Shown: positions 18,671 through 26,829, numbered from the stretch's first letter. The stretch is 32,537 nt of DNA from Pirellulales bacterium (GCA_036267355.1 DATAWG010000027.1:1-32537), one strand, 5' to 3'. The notes: generated by a model from the letters alone, not told the origin. Translations and numbers: made by a program.

Positions 18671-18796
18671 TTAGGCCAATTCTTTTGCGCAACGCTTGCA
18701 GCGCTTTTGTTGGGCGTGCAGCAGAGCGTTGCACTTTGGACACCGCCGCTGCTTCAAAAGTCTGGCTCGATCAGTTCGAGGACGCGTGCGCACCAT
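18671..18796 (-). CDS. Small basic zinc-ribbon protein, 41 aa
   Basis: An ATG at 18796 opens a 41-codon frame ending in TAA at 18671. The N-terminal half is strongly basic (MVRTRPRTDRARLLKQRR) and the second half has two knuckles, C19-P-K-C22 and C33-K-R-C36, ten residues apart, as in zinc ribbons of ribosomal or nucleic-acid-binding proteins. GGAG in mRNA sense lies 8 bases before the ATG, and a hairpin follows the stop. The frame is too short for usual ORF cut-offs. It resembles small Cys4 proteins I recall from planctomycetes, but I cannot name a family. RNA or ribosome binding is inferred. Confidence 0.7.
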   Translation of the reverse strand: MVRTRPRTDRARLLKQRRCPKCNALLHAQQKRCKRCAKELA

Positions 18797-18954
18797 CGCG
18801 AAAACTCCGACAATTGCCGTTATGAATTTAATTTGAGATGTTAGTGTTTACTCTTTCGCGGCCCGCGAAGCAAGCCGCCGCGCCGCGTTTCCCGCCACCG
18901 CAGTGCGCAATCGCACGATTTGGCGGTGCAGAAAAATAACTTCGGCATTTGCCG

Positions 18955-19245
18955 GGTGCCATGCCCACGGCTCCGCATAGGCATTCCTTTACGGATTACA
19001 CGCCCAGGCAAAGCCGTTTAACATTCCCCACAATATTGGCTCGCAAGGCGAAATCGCCTCGGCCTGAAAGGCCCATTCTACCAGCCCAGGCCGGAGCAGC
19101 GCAAGCGGTGAAGGCCTGGATCCCACCCCCCGCACGACGCGTCGGCCCTGGCAGGGTCGTTCAACCCTCGTCGGTCAAGCGGGAACGCGAGCCTAAATGA
19201 ATATTGTGCGGGTAATGCAAAGCGCGAAGCCGTAGGCATGGCACC
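18955..19245. repeat. Long inverted repeat flanking repeat copy B
   Basis: The outer arms 18955-18976 (ggtgccatgcc-c-acggct) and 19224-19245 are inverted copies with two differences in 22 bases. Nearer the centre cacaatatt (19029-19037) has its inverse aatattgtg (19200-19208), and ggctcgc is mirrored by gcgagcc. Copy B of the multi-hairpin repeat lies between them. This region (18797-19325) has no supported gene. Confidence 0.65.
19059..19166 (+). repeat. Dispersed multi-hairpin repeat, copy B
   Basis: Same order of palindromes as copy A: tcggcctgaaaggcc, cccaggcc...ggcctgg enclosing a gcgcaagcg stem, then cggccctggcagggtcg and ttcaacc. It is nested inside the inverted repeat 18955-19245. 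Confidence 0.8.
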
Positions 19246-19325
19246 GATCCTGCGGCGGCCTCCGAGGGTGTTTTCCGGTTCCATCTTCAGGAACACCGGC
19301 GGAGCGAGTGGCGTTCCGCCACGAA

Positions 19326-22300
19326 CTATTGGATGCGCGTCGTGCCTTGGCTCTTGCGGCTGCGCATCCAGAGCAGGCACGGGGCGGCGATGTATACCGA
19401 GCTGTAGGTTCCCGAAATCAGCCCGATGAGCATCGTAAAGGCGAAGGCATGGATCGCCTGGCCCCCGGAGATATACAGAATCAACGTCACCAACAGCACC
19501 GTGAACACGGTCAGCACGGTGCGACTGAGCGTTTGGTTCACGCTCAGATTGATGATGTCGCGCGTCAGATCGGGGCTCTTGCCGCGCACCTCGCGGATAC
19601 GGTCGAAAATGACGATCGTGTCGCTGATCGAGTATCCGCAGATCGTCAGAATCGCGGCCACGACGTTCAAGCTGATCTTGAACGGATCCACCAGCGCGAA
19701 ACCGAGATACGGCGCGACGTAGGAACTGATCGCGAGCGCCGCCACGGTGATAAACACGTCGTGGATCAGCGCCACCACCGCCCCGATTCCGTAAATCACA
19801 TTCTGGAACCGAATCCAGATGTAGATCACGATCATTGCGATGCTCGCCAAAAGAGCGTAGAGAGCCGTGGTTTGGGTGTCTCCGGCAACGCGGCCACCAA
19901 TATTCGAAACGCCGAGGAACACCGGTGTGTTGCCCAGTTTTTCGCGGAATTTTTCCAGCAGCGGCCGGGCTTGATCGGGCGGCAGCGCGACCAATAGGGT
20001 CCAAGATTTGAACGGTTTGCGGTCGCCGGGCTGATAATTTGGATTGGTCACCTCGAAGCGGACATCTTTTCCGAGCGCATCTCGCAGTAGTCCGTCGACG
20101 CCGTCGTAGGTAATCTCTTGCTCGAAATTCAGCGTGGTCTCGGTGCCGCCGCCGAATGCTGCTGGCCCGCTCGTGGCCGCGGGTTCGGTGAAGATGGAGC
20201 TGCCGGAAGGTGCGGCGGGGGTTTCTTTTGCGGAGGGCGCGGCCGGAGGTTCCGTGGTCTTGCTGGCCGGCGGCGACGTTGCCGCGCCGGACGGCGTCGA
20301 TGCTGGAACGGCCGGTGTCGAGGTAGTGGGCGAAACAGGCGCCGGTGTGGCCGGTGATGGTGTTTTCGCCGCCGGGGTTGTGGCTGCCGGGGTTGTCGCT
20401 GCCGGGGTTGTCACTGCCGGGGTTGTCGCTGCCGGTGTCGTCGCTGCCGGAGCGGCTGCTGTGGCCGTCTTTGCGGCTGCGGCAGTTGTCGCAGGAGTCT
20501 TCGTGGCGGCGGCGCTGTCGTCGGGCGTTTTGTCGCTTGGCTTGGCGACCGGGGCCTTCGTTTTTGGCGTCTTATCGTCCGCTGAATTGTCGGTGGATTT
20601 ATCAGGCGCCTTGGCGTCGATTGCCGCTACGGCGGGAGACGTATCCGCGATCAACAGCGCATCGGGAGAGAGAATCGCCAACAGTCGATTCGAGAGGGCC
20701 GAAAGCGATCGCGCGCCGCCCGACGGAATTGCGGATGACTTATTACGATCTGCGCTCGGCGGGCTGGACTTTTCTTCGGTCTTGTTGGCCGGTGCCTTGC
20801 CGGCCCCCGGGGTTCCACCACCGCTGGTTGCACTGTTCGACCCTTCGCCCGCCTTTGTCGCGCCGCTGTTCGGAGCGGTTGGGGATTGGACCGATGCCGC
20901 TGGTTTGGGTGGCGGGCTTGTTGGCGGCGGAGTGGCTGCCGGCGGCGTTGTTGGAGCTGACGTGGCCGGCGTGGATGCCTTGAGTGCGTGCAAATCCGCC
21001 AGTGGACCAACACCGTACGTCTGCAGTTTGCCCCCGAATAGCTTGGCCAACTCAAGCTTGACTTGGTTCGGGTCTTGGTTCGAGGTGCGGATGATGAATT
21101 GACGGTTTTCCTTCCCCTCGACAGTCACGACGGCCGAGTCGGGCAGTTTCGCGTCAGGCTCGACCAGCGCCCGAACCCCGGCGTCCGTCATCGGTGAGCT
21201 GTCCTTGAGCACAATCTGCACGACCGTGCCACCAGTGAAGTCGGTGTCGAACATACCTGGACCGACGACCGAGCGGTGCCAGAAGCAAACCACGCCCAGG
21301 ACGCTGATCAACACCGACACGCAAATCGCCGGGACCATGATCGCCACGAAATCGATCTTCGTATCGCCGAACAGCCGGAGCATCTTCAGTTGCGTCAGCA
21401 ATCGCTTCCGCTCGGCAACGTCGAACACCACCCGGGCACAAAACACGGCGGTGAACAGATTCACCAACAAGCCCAGCACGAGCGTCACGGCGAAGCCCTT
21501 GAGCTGGTCGGTGCCGATCAAATACAGCACCAGCCCCGTGATGATGGTGGTCGAGTGCATGTCGATGATCGTGGCCATGGCGCGGCCGAAGCCGTTGCGA
21601 ATGACCATGCGCAGTGCCGCCCCGCGCTCTTTTTCTTCGCGCATGCGCTCGTAGATGAGCACGTTCGAGTCGACGGCCATTCCGATGCTGAGCACCAAGC
21701 CGGCGAGACCGGAAAGCGTAAAGGCCGCCTTCAGCAAGATCATCAAGGCCAGCAACAGCAGCAGGTTGAACAACACGGCCGCGTCGGCAACGATTCCCGC
21801 GAAGCGGTAGTAGAAGAGCATGAAGATCAGCACGGCGATGCCGGAGACGAACATCGCCATCTCGCTGGACTGGATCGTGTCGCGGCCGAGTTCGGCGCTG
21901 ATCGACTCCTGGCTGATGGGGTTTTTCTCCAGGGCGGCGGGCAGGGCCCCGGCGTTGAGCACCCCGACGATGAATTCCACCTCGGGCTGGGTGAAGTCGC
22001 CGGTGATCTCGCCGGCATTGGTGATCTTGCTGCGGATCGTGGCGGCCGACATGAGCTGCCCGTCGAGCACCACGCCCAGCCATCGCGCCAGTCCGTTGCT
22101 TTTCGGCAGGTTTTGGCTCGTCAACTGTCCGAATTTATTCGCCCCCACGGAATCGAATTGGAAATTCACCTGCGGACCGCTGATGCCGAACGACATGCTT
22201 GCCGAGGTGAGATAGCGGCCAGTTACCCCCAACTGATCGGCAACCATTAGCACCTGGAGGGTTCCCGCCTTGGTTTCACGGGTGAGCCAGAAAGGCTCGA

Positions 22301-23228
22301 CGTGGACGTTTGCGGTGGGCGCAATATCGACCCAGCGGCCGACGACCATCTCGCCATTGCTTACGTCGTTCGATGGATTCTGGAGTTGGCGCTTGGCGGC
22401 TTCGATTACGTCGCCGTCGTCTTGCGTGTCCCGTTGATCGGCGATGATGTGGAATTCGAGCGCTCCGGCGCTGGCAATCTTGCGCTTGATGAGTTGGATT
22501 TCGGTTTCATCGACATCGGGAATATCGACTTCGATCTGATCCGTGCCGAGCTGCCGGATAGCCACTTCGAGTTGGCCGCCGGGATTGATCCGCTTCTGAA
22601 TGGCGGCGACCATGTTTTTCATATCGACCGGCGGCGCTTGGCGGCTGCGCGATGCGCGATATTCGAGCACGGTTTGCTGGTCTTCCCGCCGCGCCGTCGT
22701 CGGGCCGCTCAGTTGCGCCGACAGGTTTGAAAGATCGAGCGCGGCCAGGGCCGCTTCCACTTTCTGCACTCGATCCGCATCGATCGTCGGCAGGCGCACC
22801 TCGATCGTCCCGGCTTTCGCGGGGATGACTTTGGCCGGGTTTCGCTTGCTGAATGGTCCGGCTTTATTCGCCTCATCGGCAACGCGGCGAATGATTTCGT
22901 CGACATTCACCTCTTGCAGCTTTTCCTGGTCGATTTCGTAGACCAGCTTCACACCGCCGCTGAGATCAATGCCTCGCTTCGGCGGCCAGCCGGCGATATC
23001 GATGACCACGCCGGCCGTCAAGGCAATCAAGATCAGGCCGATCTTCCAACCGTAGTCCGGCATGCGGATCGATTTGGCGATCAGATTGCCGACCAGATAG
23101 GGCACGACGAGCGTCGCAATGGCCGCCAGCAGCAGGAACCAAGGAGCGTTGTACCAGTGCTCGACCTGCGCGGGGCCCGCCGGAGCGGCTTGGGCCAAGA
23201 GAGGAACAACCAGAGAAGACCAAAGCAT
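19326..23228 (-). CDS. secDF: Fused protein translocase SecD-SecF
   Basis: A 1300-residue membrane protein that uses the proton gradient to pull exported proteins through SecYEG. The SecD half has the D1-type motif RGIDLSGGVKLVYEID, a P1 domain, FQFDSVGANKFGQLT and the D5-type motif SIGMAVDSNVLIYERMREE. The SecF half follows directly (TM near KIDFVAIMVPAICVSVL, then FDTDFTGG) and has ICGYSISDTIVIFDRIREVR. Unusual: about 275 residues (roughly 750-1025) rich in Pro, Ala, Thr and Ser interrupt the SecF periplasmic domain after KLFGGKLQTYGVG and before the conserved NIGGRVAGDTQTTALYALL. yajC lies 226 bp upstream in the same direction. The ATG at 23228 has only a weak AAGAAG site. Confidence 0.95.
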   Translation of the reverse strand: MLWSSLVVPLLAQAAPAGPAQVEHWYNAPWFLLLAAIATLVVPYLVGNLIAKSIRMPDYGWKIGLILIALTAGVVIDIAGWPPKRGIDLSGGVKLVYEIDQEKLQEVNVDEIIRRVADEANKAGPFSKRNPAKVIPAKAGTIEVRLPTIDADRVQKVEAALAALDLSNLSAQLSGPTTARREDQQTVLEYRASRSRQAPPVDMKNMVAAIQKRINPGGQLEVAIRQLGTDQIEVDIPDVDETEIQLIKRKIASAGALEFHIIADQRDTQDDGDVIEAAKRQLQNPSNDVSNGEMVVGRWVDIAPTANVHVEPFWLTRETKAGTLQVLMVADQLGVTGRYLTSASMSFGISGPQVNFQFDSVGANKFGQLTSQNLPKSNGLARWLGVVLDGQLMSAATIRSKITNAGEITGDFTQPEVEFIVGVLNAGALPAALEKNPISQESISAELGRDTIQSSEMAMFVSGIAVLIFMLFYYRFAGIVADAAVLFNLLLLLALMILLKAAFTLSGLAGLVLSIGMAVDSNVLIYERMREEKERGAALRMVIRNGFGRAMATIIDMHSTTIITGLVLYLIGTDQLKGFAVTLVLGLLVNLFTAVFCARVVFDVAERKRLLTQLKMLRLFGDTKIDFVAIMVPAICVSVLISVLGVVCFWHRSVVGPGMFDTDFTGGTVVQIVLKDSSPMTDAGVRALVEPDAKLPDSAVVTVEGKENRQFIIRTSNQDPNQVKLELAKLFGGKLQTYGVGPLADLHALKASTPATSAPTTPPAATPPPTSPPPKPAASVQSPTAPNSGATKAGEGSNSATSGGGTPGAGKAPANKTEEKSSPPSADRNKSSAIPSGGARSLSALSNRLLAILSPDALLIADTSPAVAAIDAKAPDKSTDNSADDKTPKTKAPVAKPSDKTPDDSAAATKTPATTAAAAKTATAAAPAATTPAATTPAVTTPAATTPAATTPAAKTPSPATPAPVSPTTSTPAVPASTPSGAATSPPASKTTEPPAAPSAKETPAAPSGSSIFTEPAATSGPAAFGGGTETTLNFEQEITYDGVDGLLRDALGKDVRFEVTNPNYQPGDRKPFKSWTLLVALPPDQARPLLEKFREKLGNTPVFLGVSNIGGRVAGDTQTTALYALLASIAMIVIYIWIRFQNVIYGIGAVVALIHDVFITVAALAISSYVAPYLGFALVDPFKISLNVVAAILTICGYSISDTIVIFDRIREVRGKSPDLTRDIINLSVNQTLSRTVLTVFTVLLVTLILYISGGQAIHAFAFTMLIGLISGTYSSVYIAAPCLLWMRSRKSQGTTRIQ
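20371..20445. repeat. 15-bp tandem repeat inside secDF
   Basis: Five units of the form gccggggttgtcgct (variants at three positions) follow one another. On the coding strand they encode five A-T-T-P-A-type pentapeptides in the low-complexity segment. The array is in frame, so unit gain or loss would change linker length without breaking the gene. Confidence 0.85.
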
Positions 23229-23278
23229 GGATTAACTTCTTGCTGCGGGTTTATCGTGTTAAAAATTCGGTGGGAAAA

Positions 23279-23384
23279 CCACGGATCACACCGATGCCGC
23301 GGATCGAGAAGAGGTCGGGCGGAAATTCGGAAAGCAGCATTGCTGCGTCGCTTTGTTTCCCGTCCGCGTAATCCGTGTGTTCCG
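23279..23384. repeat. CACGGAT-type spacer repeat between yajC and secDF
   Basis: ccacggatcacaccgatgcc followed by gcggat (23279-23304) repeats cggat/ccgat with a period of about nine bases; an inverted counterpart tccgcgtaatccgtgtg lies at 23363-23379. A palindrome gcagca-t-tgctgc lies between them at about 23334. It looks like a dispersed spacer repeat; a short frame across it is not a credible gene. Confidence 0.45.
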
Positions 23385-23454
23385 CTTCGTCGTCCTGTTT
23401 CGTGTTCTTTCGCTTATTGCGCCGTTCCCTGCCCGACAATGTCTATTTCGCCGC

Positions 23455-23826
23455 CTATTTCGCCGCCGATTTGTCGGCGTCGGAGGCGCCCTCGGTGGAA
23501 ATCACTTTCGAGATCGCGCCAAGCGTGAAATCGATCTTGGTTTGATCGTCGACTTTGACGGTCACTTTGTCGATATCGCGTTGGATATTGGAGACGATTC
23601 CATAAATGCCGCCGATGGTGACGACCCGGTCGTTCTTTTTCAACGATGCGATTTGGTCGCGAAAGGCTTTTTGTTTTTTTCGCTCCGGCAAAAAGAGCAT
23701 CACGTAGCCGAGGCCGAGGATCAGGATCAGGGCGACAAAGGGAAAGGGGATTCCGCCACCGCCAGCAGCGCCTCCGGCCCCATTGCCGCCACCGGCTGCG
23801 GGAGCGGCATCGGCAATAAGCGCCAT
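23455..23826 (-). CDS. yajC: Sec translocon accessory protein YajC
   Basis: A 123-residue single-pass membrane protein that associates with SecDF. After a Gly/Ala-rich N-terminus comes one helix (FPFVALILILGLGYVMLF), the basic stop PERKKQKAFRD, then the YajC beta domain (LKKNDRVVTIGGIYGIVSNI..VTVKVDDQTKIDF). ATG 23826 gives a normal length. A GTG at 23853, with GGGGGA before it, would add nine residues and cannot be excluded. It is followed by secDF, the common yajC-secD-secF order. Confidence 0.92.
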   Translation of the reverse strand: MALIADAAPAAGGGNGAGGAAGGGGIPFPFVALILILGLGYVMLFLPERKKQKAFRDQIASLKKNDRVVTIGGIYGIVSNIQRDIDKVTVKVDDQTKIDFTLGAISKVISTEGASDADKSAAK

Positions 23827-23888
23827 CTCAAGGCATCGCACCCAAATTCCCACGGTGGTTTCCCCCGCTGCTGAGCAATCGAGACGAT

Positions 23889-23915
23889 ATTATCCCCCTA
23901 CTCTCGGGGCAATAA
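23889..23915 (-). promoter_or_regulatory. Possible promoter of yajC-secDF
   Basis: On the minus strand TTATTG (23915-23910) and GATAAT (23894-23889) are spaced by 15 bp, about 63 bases before the yajC ATG. The short spacer makes this a weak call. Confidence 0.3.
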
Positions 23916-24042
23916 TCGCACTTATGTCGTGCCGAAGCGAGGTATCTTAAACCGTTGCGCCTTAAGGGACAAGGGGAAACAACGCGCGACCAAGATCGCT
24001 CCGCCGGGGCATGCCGGATTATACCACTACGCCACATTGAAT

Positions 24043-24188
24043 GGCGTGCCACTGGCAAGCGCAGTCTGCCAATGAGAACCGCCGCAGGACGCCCCACTCC
24101 AAGAACGCCATCCGTCCGTCGCGGCAATCGGACCGGATCGTCCACTCGCAGTGGACCATTGGCGGACCGCGCTTGCCAGTGGCACACC
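24043..24188. repeat. Inverted-repeat element with 32-bp arms
   Basis: The left arm 24043-24074 and right arm 24157-24188 are inverted copies with three differences. The arms contain gtgccactggcaagcgc, the same CACTGGC core as the palindromes at 18570-18628. The 82-bp interior has no coding frame of note but contains a perfect gtccact-cgc-agtggac palindrome. It lies between the yajC promoter region and the 3' end of the KAS-like gene. Confidence 0.75.
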
Positions 24189-24204
24189 GGGACGCATGGC
24201 TTCC

Positions 24205-24220
24205 CCAGGGGGACCCCTGG
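24205..24220 (-). terminator. Hairpin after the KAS-like gene
   Basis: ccagggg-ga-cccctgg is a perfect 7-bp stem 12 bases past the stop of the minus-strand gene. No T-run follows in that direction, so it may act with Rho or only stabilise the mRNA. Confidence 0.4.
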
Positions 24221-24232
24221 CGAAGAAAAGCG

Positions 24233-25543
24233 TCAAGCCAGTTGCCGCACCACCACCGCGCTGGCTTGCCCTTGCGGCGTCACACTCAGGTTCACAAAAC
24301 TGCTGCCCGGATCCGGATGCTCGGCGGTCGCCGGCGTAATCGGGCAGTCTGGATCGGGCGTTTCGAAGTTCAACACCGGGGGCAAACGGCGGTTCGTTAA
24401 GGCCAAAACGCTGGCGATCAGCTCCACCACACCGCTACCGGCGCCCAAGTTACCGAAATAACTCTTTGCCGCGGTGACGGGAACCCGCGATGCGGCCTCG
24501 CCAAAAGTTCCGCGAATCGCCCGGGCTTCGTCCGCATCGCAAGAATGCGTTCCCAAGCCGTGTGCATGGATATGGCCGACATCCCCCGGCGATAGCCGGG
24601 CTTGGGCCAGCGACTTACGAATCACGTGGCCCAGGGCCTTGTCGCGCTGCGCAACGTCGTTGCTGTGGGCAACTTGAGCCGAGCCAGCACCGATCACCTC
24701 GGCATAAATCCGCGATCCACGTGCCTGAGCCGTCGCCAACTCTTCCAGAATCACCACGCCGGCCCCCTCGCCCAAGACCATGCCGGTTCGATTGCGGTCG
24801 AAGGGCCGACTGGCGCGCGTCGCCTCGATATTATTGTCAGCCAGTTCCTCCGATTGCATCGCGTGGACGCATTTCATCGGATGCACGCGGGTTCCCGTGG
24901 CCCCGACGACCATAATATCAGCGCTGCCGCGGGCAATCGTGTGAAAGGCTTCGCCGACGGCCAGATTCGCTGCCGCTTCGCGGAGCGTGATGGAATTACT
25001 CGGCCCGCGAAGATCGTTGTAGATCGCTACGTGGCTGGCCGGCATATTCGGCAGATATTTGAGCAGCCACAGCGGCATCACTTTGCCGATGCCCTCCGAA
25101 CCCCAGCGTGAATAGTCGAACACACCATTGGCATCGCGGCAGGCGACAATCGCTTCGCTGAAATCCTCCGGCAGCGTAAGCATGTAGTCGGTGCCAAACA
25201 CGCAGCCCGCCCGGTCCGGATCGAATCGGCCGGCCGTCAGACCGGCATCGCCGATCGCGCGTTGGGCTGCGGCCACAGCCATTTGCGACTCGCGGCACAT
25301 CAGCTTCAGCCCCTTGCGGATCGACTTTTTCTGTTCCTTTTCCAGGGGACCGAAATCGTCGATATCGCCAGTGAACTCGCGGGCCAGTGCGGCATATCGG
25401 GCCGGCAGCGCTTCCGTCATGGGAGTATCCCACGGGCCGACTCCGCTCCGGCCATTGACGAGCGCATCCCAAAGCGACTCGGCGGAATTTCCCAGAGGAC
25501 AAATGACGCCCAGGCCCGTAATTACAACTCGTCGTGCGCTCAT
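24233..25543 (-). CDS. Beta-ketoacyl-ACP synthase homologue lacking catalytic Cys
   Basis: A 436-residue thiolase-fold protein related to FabF (KAS II). It starts MSARRVVITGLGVICPLGN and keeps the whole KAS scaffold. Aligned to FabF (ATAC-TSG), the active-site Cys is E189 (SITLREAAAN). The first catalytic His is kept as H328 (HAHGLGTHS) and the Lys as K360 (AAKSYFGN), but the second catalytic His is N365. Normal condensation is therefore unlikely. Chain-length factors and KSQ domains of polyketide systems replace this Cys with Gln, so a heterodimer partner or decarboxylase role is conceivable. No ACP, dehydratase or second KAS is adjacent. No ribosome site was found before the ATG. Confidence 0.88.
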   Translation of the reverse strand: MSARRVVITGLGVICPLGNSAESLWDALVNGRSGVGPWDTPMTEALPARYAALAREFTGDIDDFGPLEKEQKKSIRKGLKLMCRESQMAVAAAQRAIGDAGLTAGRFDPDRAGCVFGTDYMLTLPEDFSEAIVACRDANGVFDYSRWGSEGIGKVMPLWLLKYLPNMPASHVAIYNDLRGPSNSITLREAAANLAVGEAFHTIARGSADIMVVGATGTRVHPMKCVHAMQSEELADNNIEATRASRPFDRNRTGMVLGEGAGVVILEELATAQARGSRIYAEVIGAGSAQVAHSNDVAQRDKALGHVIRKSLAQARLSPGDVGHIHAHGLGTHSCDADEARAIRGTFGEAASRVPVTAAKSYFGNLGAGSGVVELIASVLALTNRRLPPVLNFETPDPDCPITPATAEHPDPGSSFVNLSVTPQGQASAVVVRQLA

Positions 25544-25898
25544 CGGCAGTTGAATAACTTTAGTTGTGCAATGGAGTTCGGCGGAAAATGCCACCCGCGG
25601 AAAGGCGCGGCAGATCCGCTTCAAGAAACCGGACGTGAATCGCGCTCGCCCTGAATACGACGCGGTTTGCCATCGCTACGATGCGGATTCGGCACCGCAG
25701 TCTATCGATGATAACATGCCGAACCGCGGCGAAATAGGTCGATCGCATTGCCTTGCCGCCCGTTGGCCGCCGCCAGTCGCTTGACCTTGACCCTCAAACA
25801 GCTTCCTGCGAGACTCCCGCCCCGCGATTTTTCGCGAACTCGTCGTTGCGGCGGGAATTCGTTGCAGCGCGTAATTCAAGCAAAGGGAGGGATCAGCG
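25544..25898. other. Divergent intergenic region
   Basis: This 355-bp region separates the minus-strand KAS-like gene from the plus-strand lipoprotein gene. It should hold both promoters. AT-richer sequence around 25700-25715 could contain a -10 element. No gene or clear operator was identified. Confidence 0.35.
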
Positions 25899-26669
25899 AT
25901 GGGTCGCTTGTCATGGCTGCTCGTTTTGGGCACTTCTCTTTTGATTGGGCCGGCCTGCAGCAAAGCTCCGCAGACCGCTGAAAATGGTCCGAAGCCGGCG
26001 GCCGGCGCGAAAGTCGAACCTCCGCCCGCCGGCATGCCCGACCGCGATGCCGCGCCCGACAAAACCATCACTGCCTTTCTGAAGGCGGCTCAAACGGGCA
26101 ACAAACCGTTGCTATCGGCCTTGCTGTCGACTGTCGCCCGCGCGGAAACCGCCAAGAACGGCATCAGCTTCCAATTGGATACCTACCAGAATTCGAAATT
26201 CGAGGTAGGCAAGTATGAGTTCGTTACGCCCCAGAAAGACGGTGCGCATGTCGCATGCGTCTGGATCGATTGCGATGAGAAAGGGAACGAATACAAGCAC
26301 GACGTGATCTGGGTGCTGCGGAAGGAGCCGGACGGATGGCGAGTCGTGGGAATGATTACTCGGCCGTTCCCCGACAAGGACCCCGTGGTTTTCAACTACG
26401 AAGACATTCCGTCGCTTGTGGCTGCGAAGAAATTCATCGAGGCTGAGTCGCTTCGACGCGATGCGGAAGAAGAACGTCAGACCACGCAGAGGAAATCGGA
26501 AGCCGATCACGCCACTCCCAAAGCACTGACGGCAAACTTGGCGGAACCGGCGCACGCGGCCACCCCACCGAACGGTGCGCCGACAGCGAATCAAGCCGTG
26601 GCGCCGAAGGACGGCATACAACGCGAAGCGATGAATCCGCCCCCGGCTGGAATCATATCGCCTAAATAG
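25899..26669 (+). CDS. Putative lipoprotein, unknown function
   Basis: A 256-residue protein. The signal peptide MGRLSWLLVLGTSLLIGPAC ends in a lipobox-like GPAC, so Cys20 is probably lipid-modified; the -3 residue is Gly, not the usual Leu. After a Pro/Ala linker a compact domain (about residues 48-150) has helices then strands (TITAFLKAAQTGN..LLSALL; VGKYEFVTP; HVACVWID; HDVIWVLRKEPDGWRVVGM), the outline of NTF2-like or DUF4878-like domains. The tail is charged then Pro/Ala-rich and disordered-looking. GGGAGGG before the ATG is a strong ribosome site. A terminator follows at 26802. Confidence 0.75.
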   Translation: MGRLSWLLVLGTSLLIGPACSKAPQTAENGPKPAAGAKVEPPPAGMPDRDAAPDKTITAFLKAAQTGNKPLLSALLSTVARAETAKNGISFQLDTYQNSKFEVGKYEFVTPQKDGAHVACVWIDCDEKGNEYKHDVIWVLRKEPDGWRVVGMITRPFPDKDPVVFNYEDIPSLVAAKKFIEAESLRRDAEEERQTTQRKSEADHATPKALTANLAEPAHAATPPNGAPTANQAVAPKDGIQREAMNPPPAGIISPK

Positions 26670-26801
26670 AGATCGATTGGCGGCGCCAAGCGGTCGAACG
26701 GACAATTTCCTCGTCTGTGGAAATTCTCATCGCCAAAGGATCATCTGCGTCATTCTAATCCGTTGACGCTTCAAAGCTTGCGCTACGAGATGGATTGAAA
26801 G

Positions 26802-26829
26802 GCCTCGGAGAAATCCGGGGTCTTTTTTT
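26802..26829 (+). terminator. Rho-independent terminator after the lipoprotein gene
   Basis: cctcgga-gaaa-tccgggg forms a stem with one wobble pair and is followed by tcttttttt (26821-26829). It is 133 bases after the lipoprotein stop codon. Confidence 0.75.

Noticed and set aside
18570-19245. Clustered palindromes considered as a CRISPR array.
   Set aside because: Units differ in sequence and length, spacing is irregular and there is no cas gene.
20134-21102. A 322-residue Ala/Gly/Val-rich plus-strand frame.
   Set aside because: It is the complement of the low-complexity SecF segment.
23251-23439. A 62-residue minus-strand frame between yajC and secDF.
   Set aside because: It runs across the CACGGAT-type repeat and similar phrases come from non-coding spacer repeats.
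24010-24045. On the minus strand GTAGTGGTATAATCCGGCATG resembles the D-arm and anticodon region of a tRNA.
   Set aside because: No T-arm (GTTCGANNC) and no acceptor stem can be placed around it, so there is no supportable tRNA.
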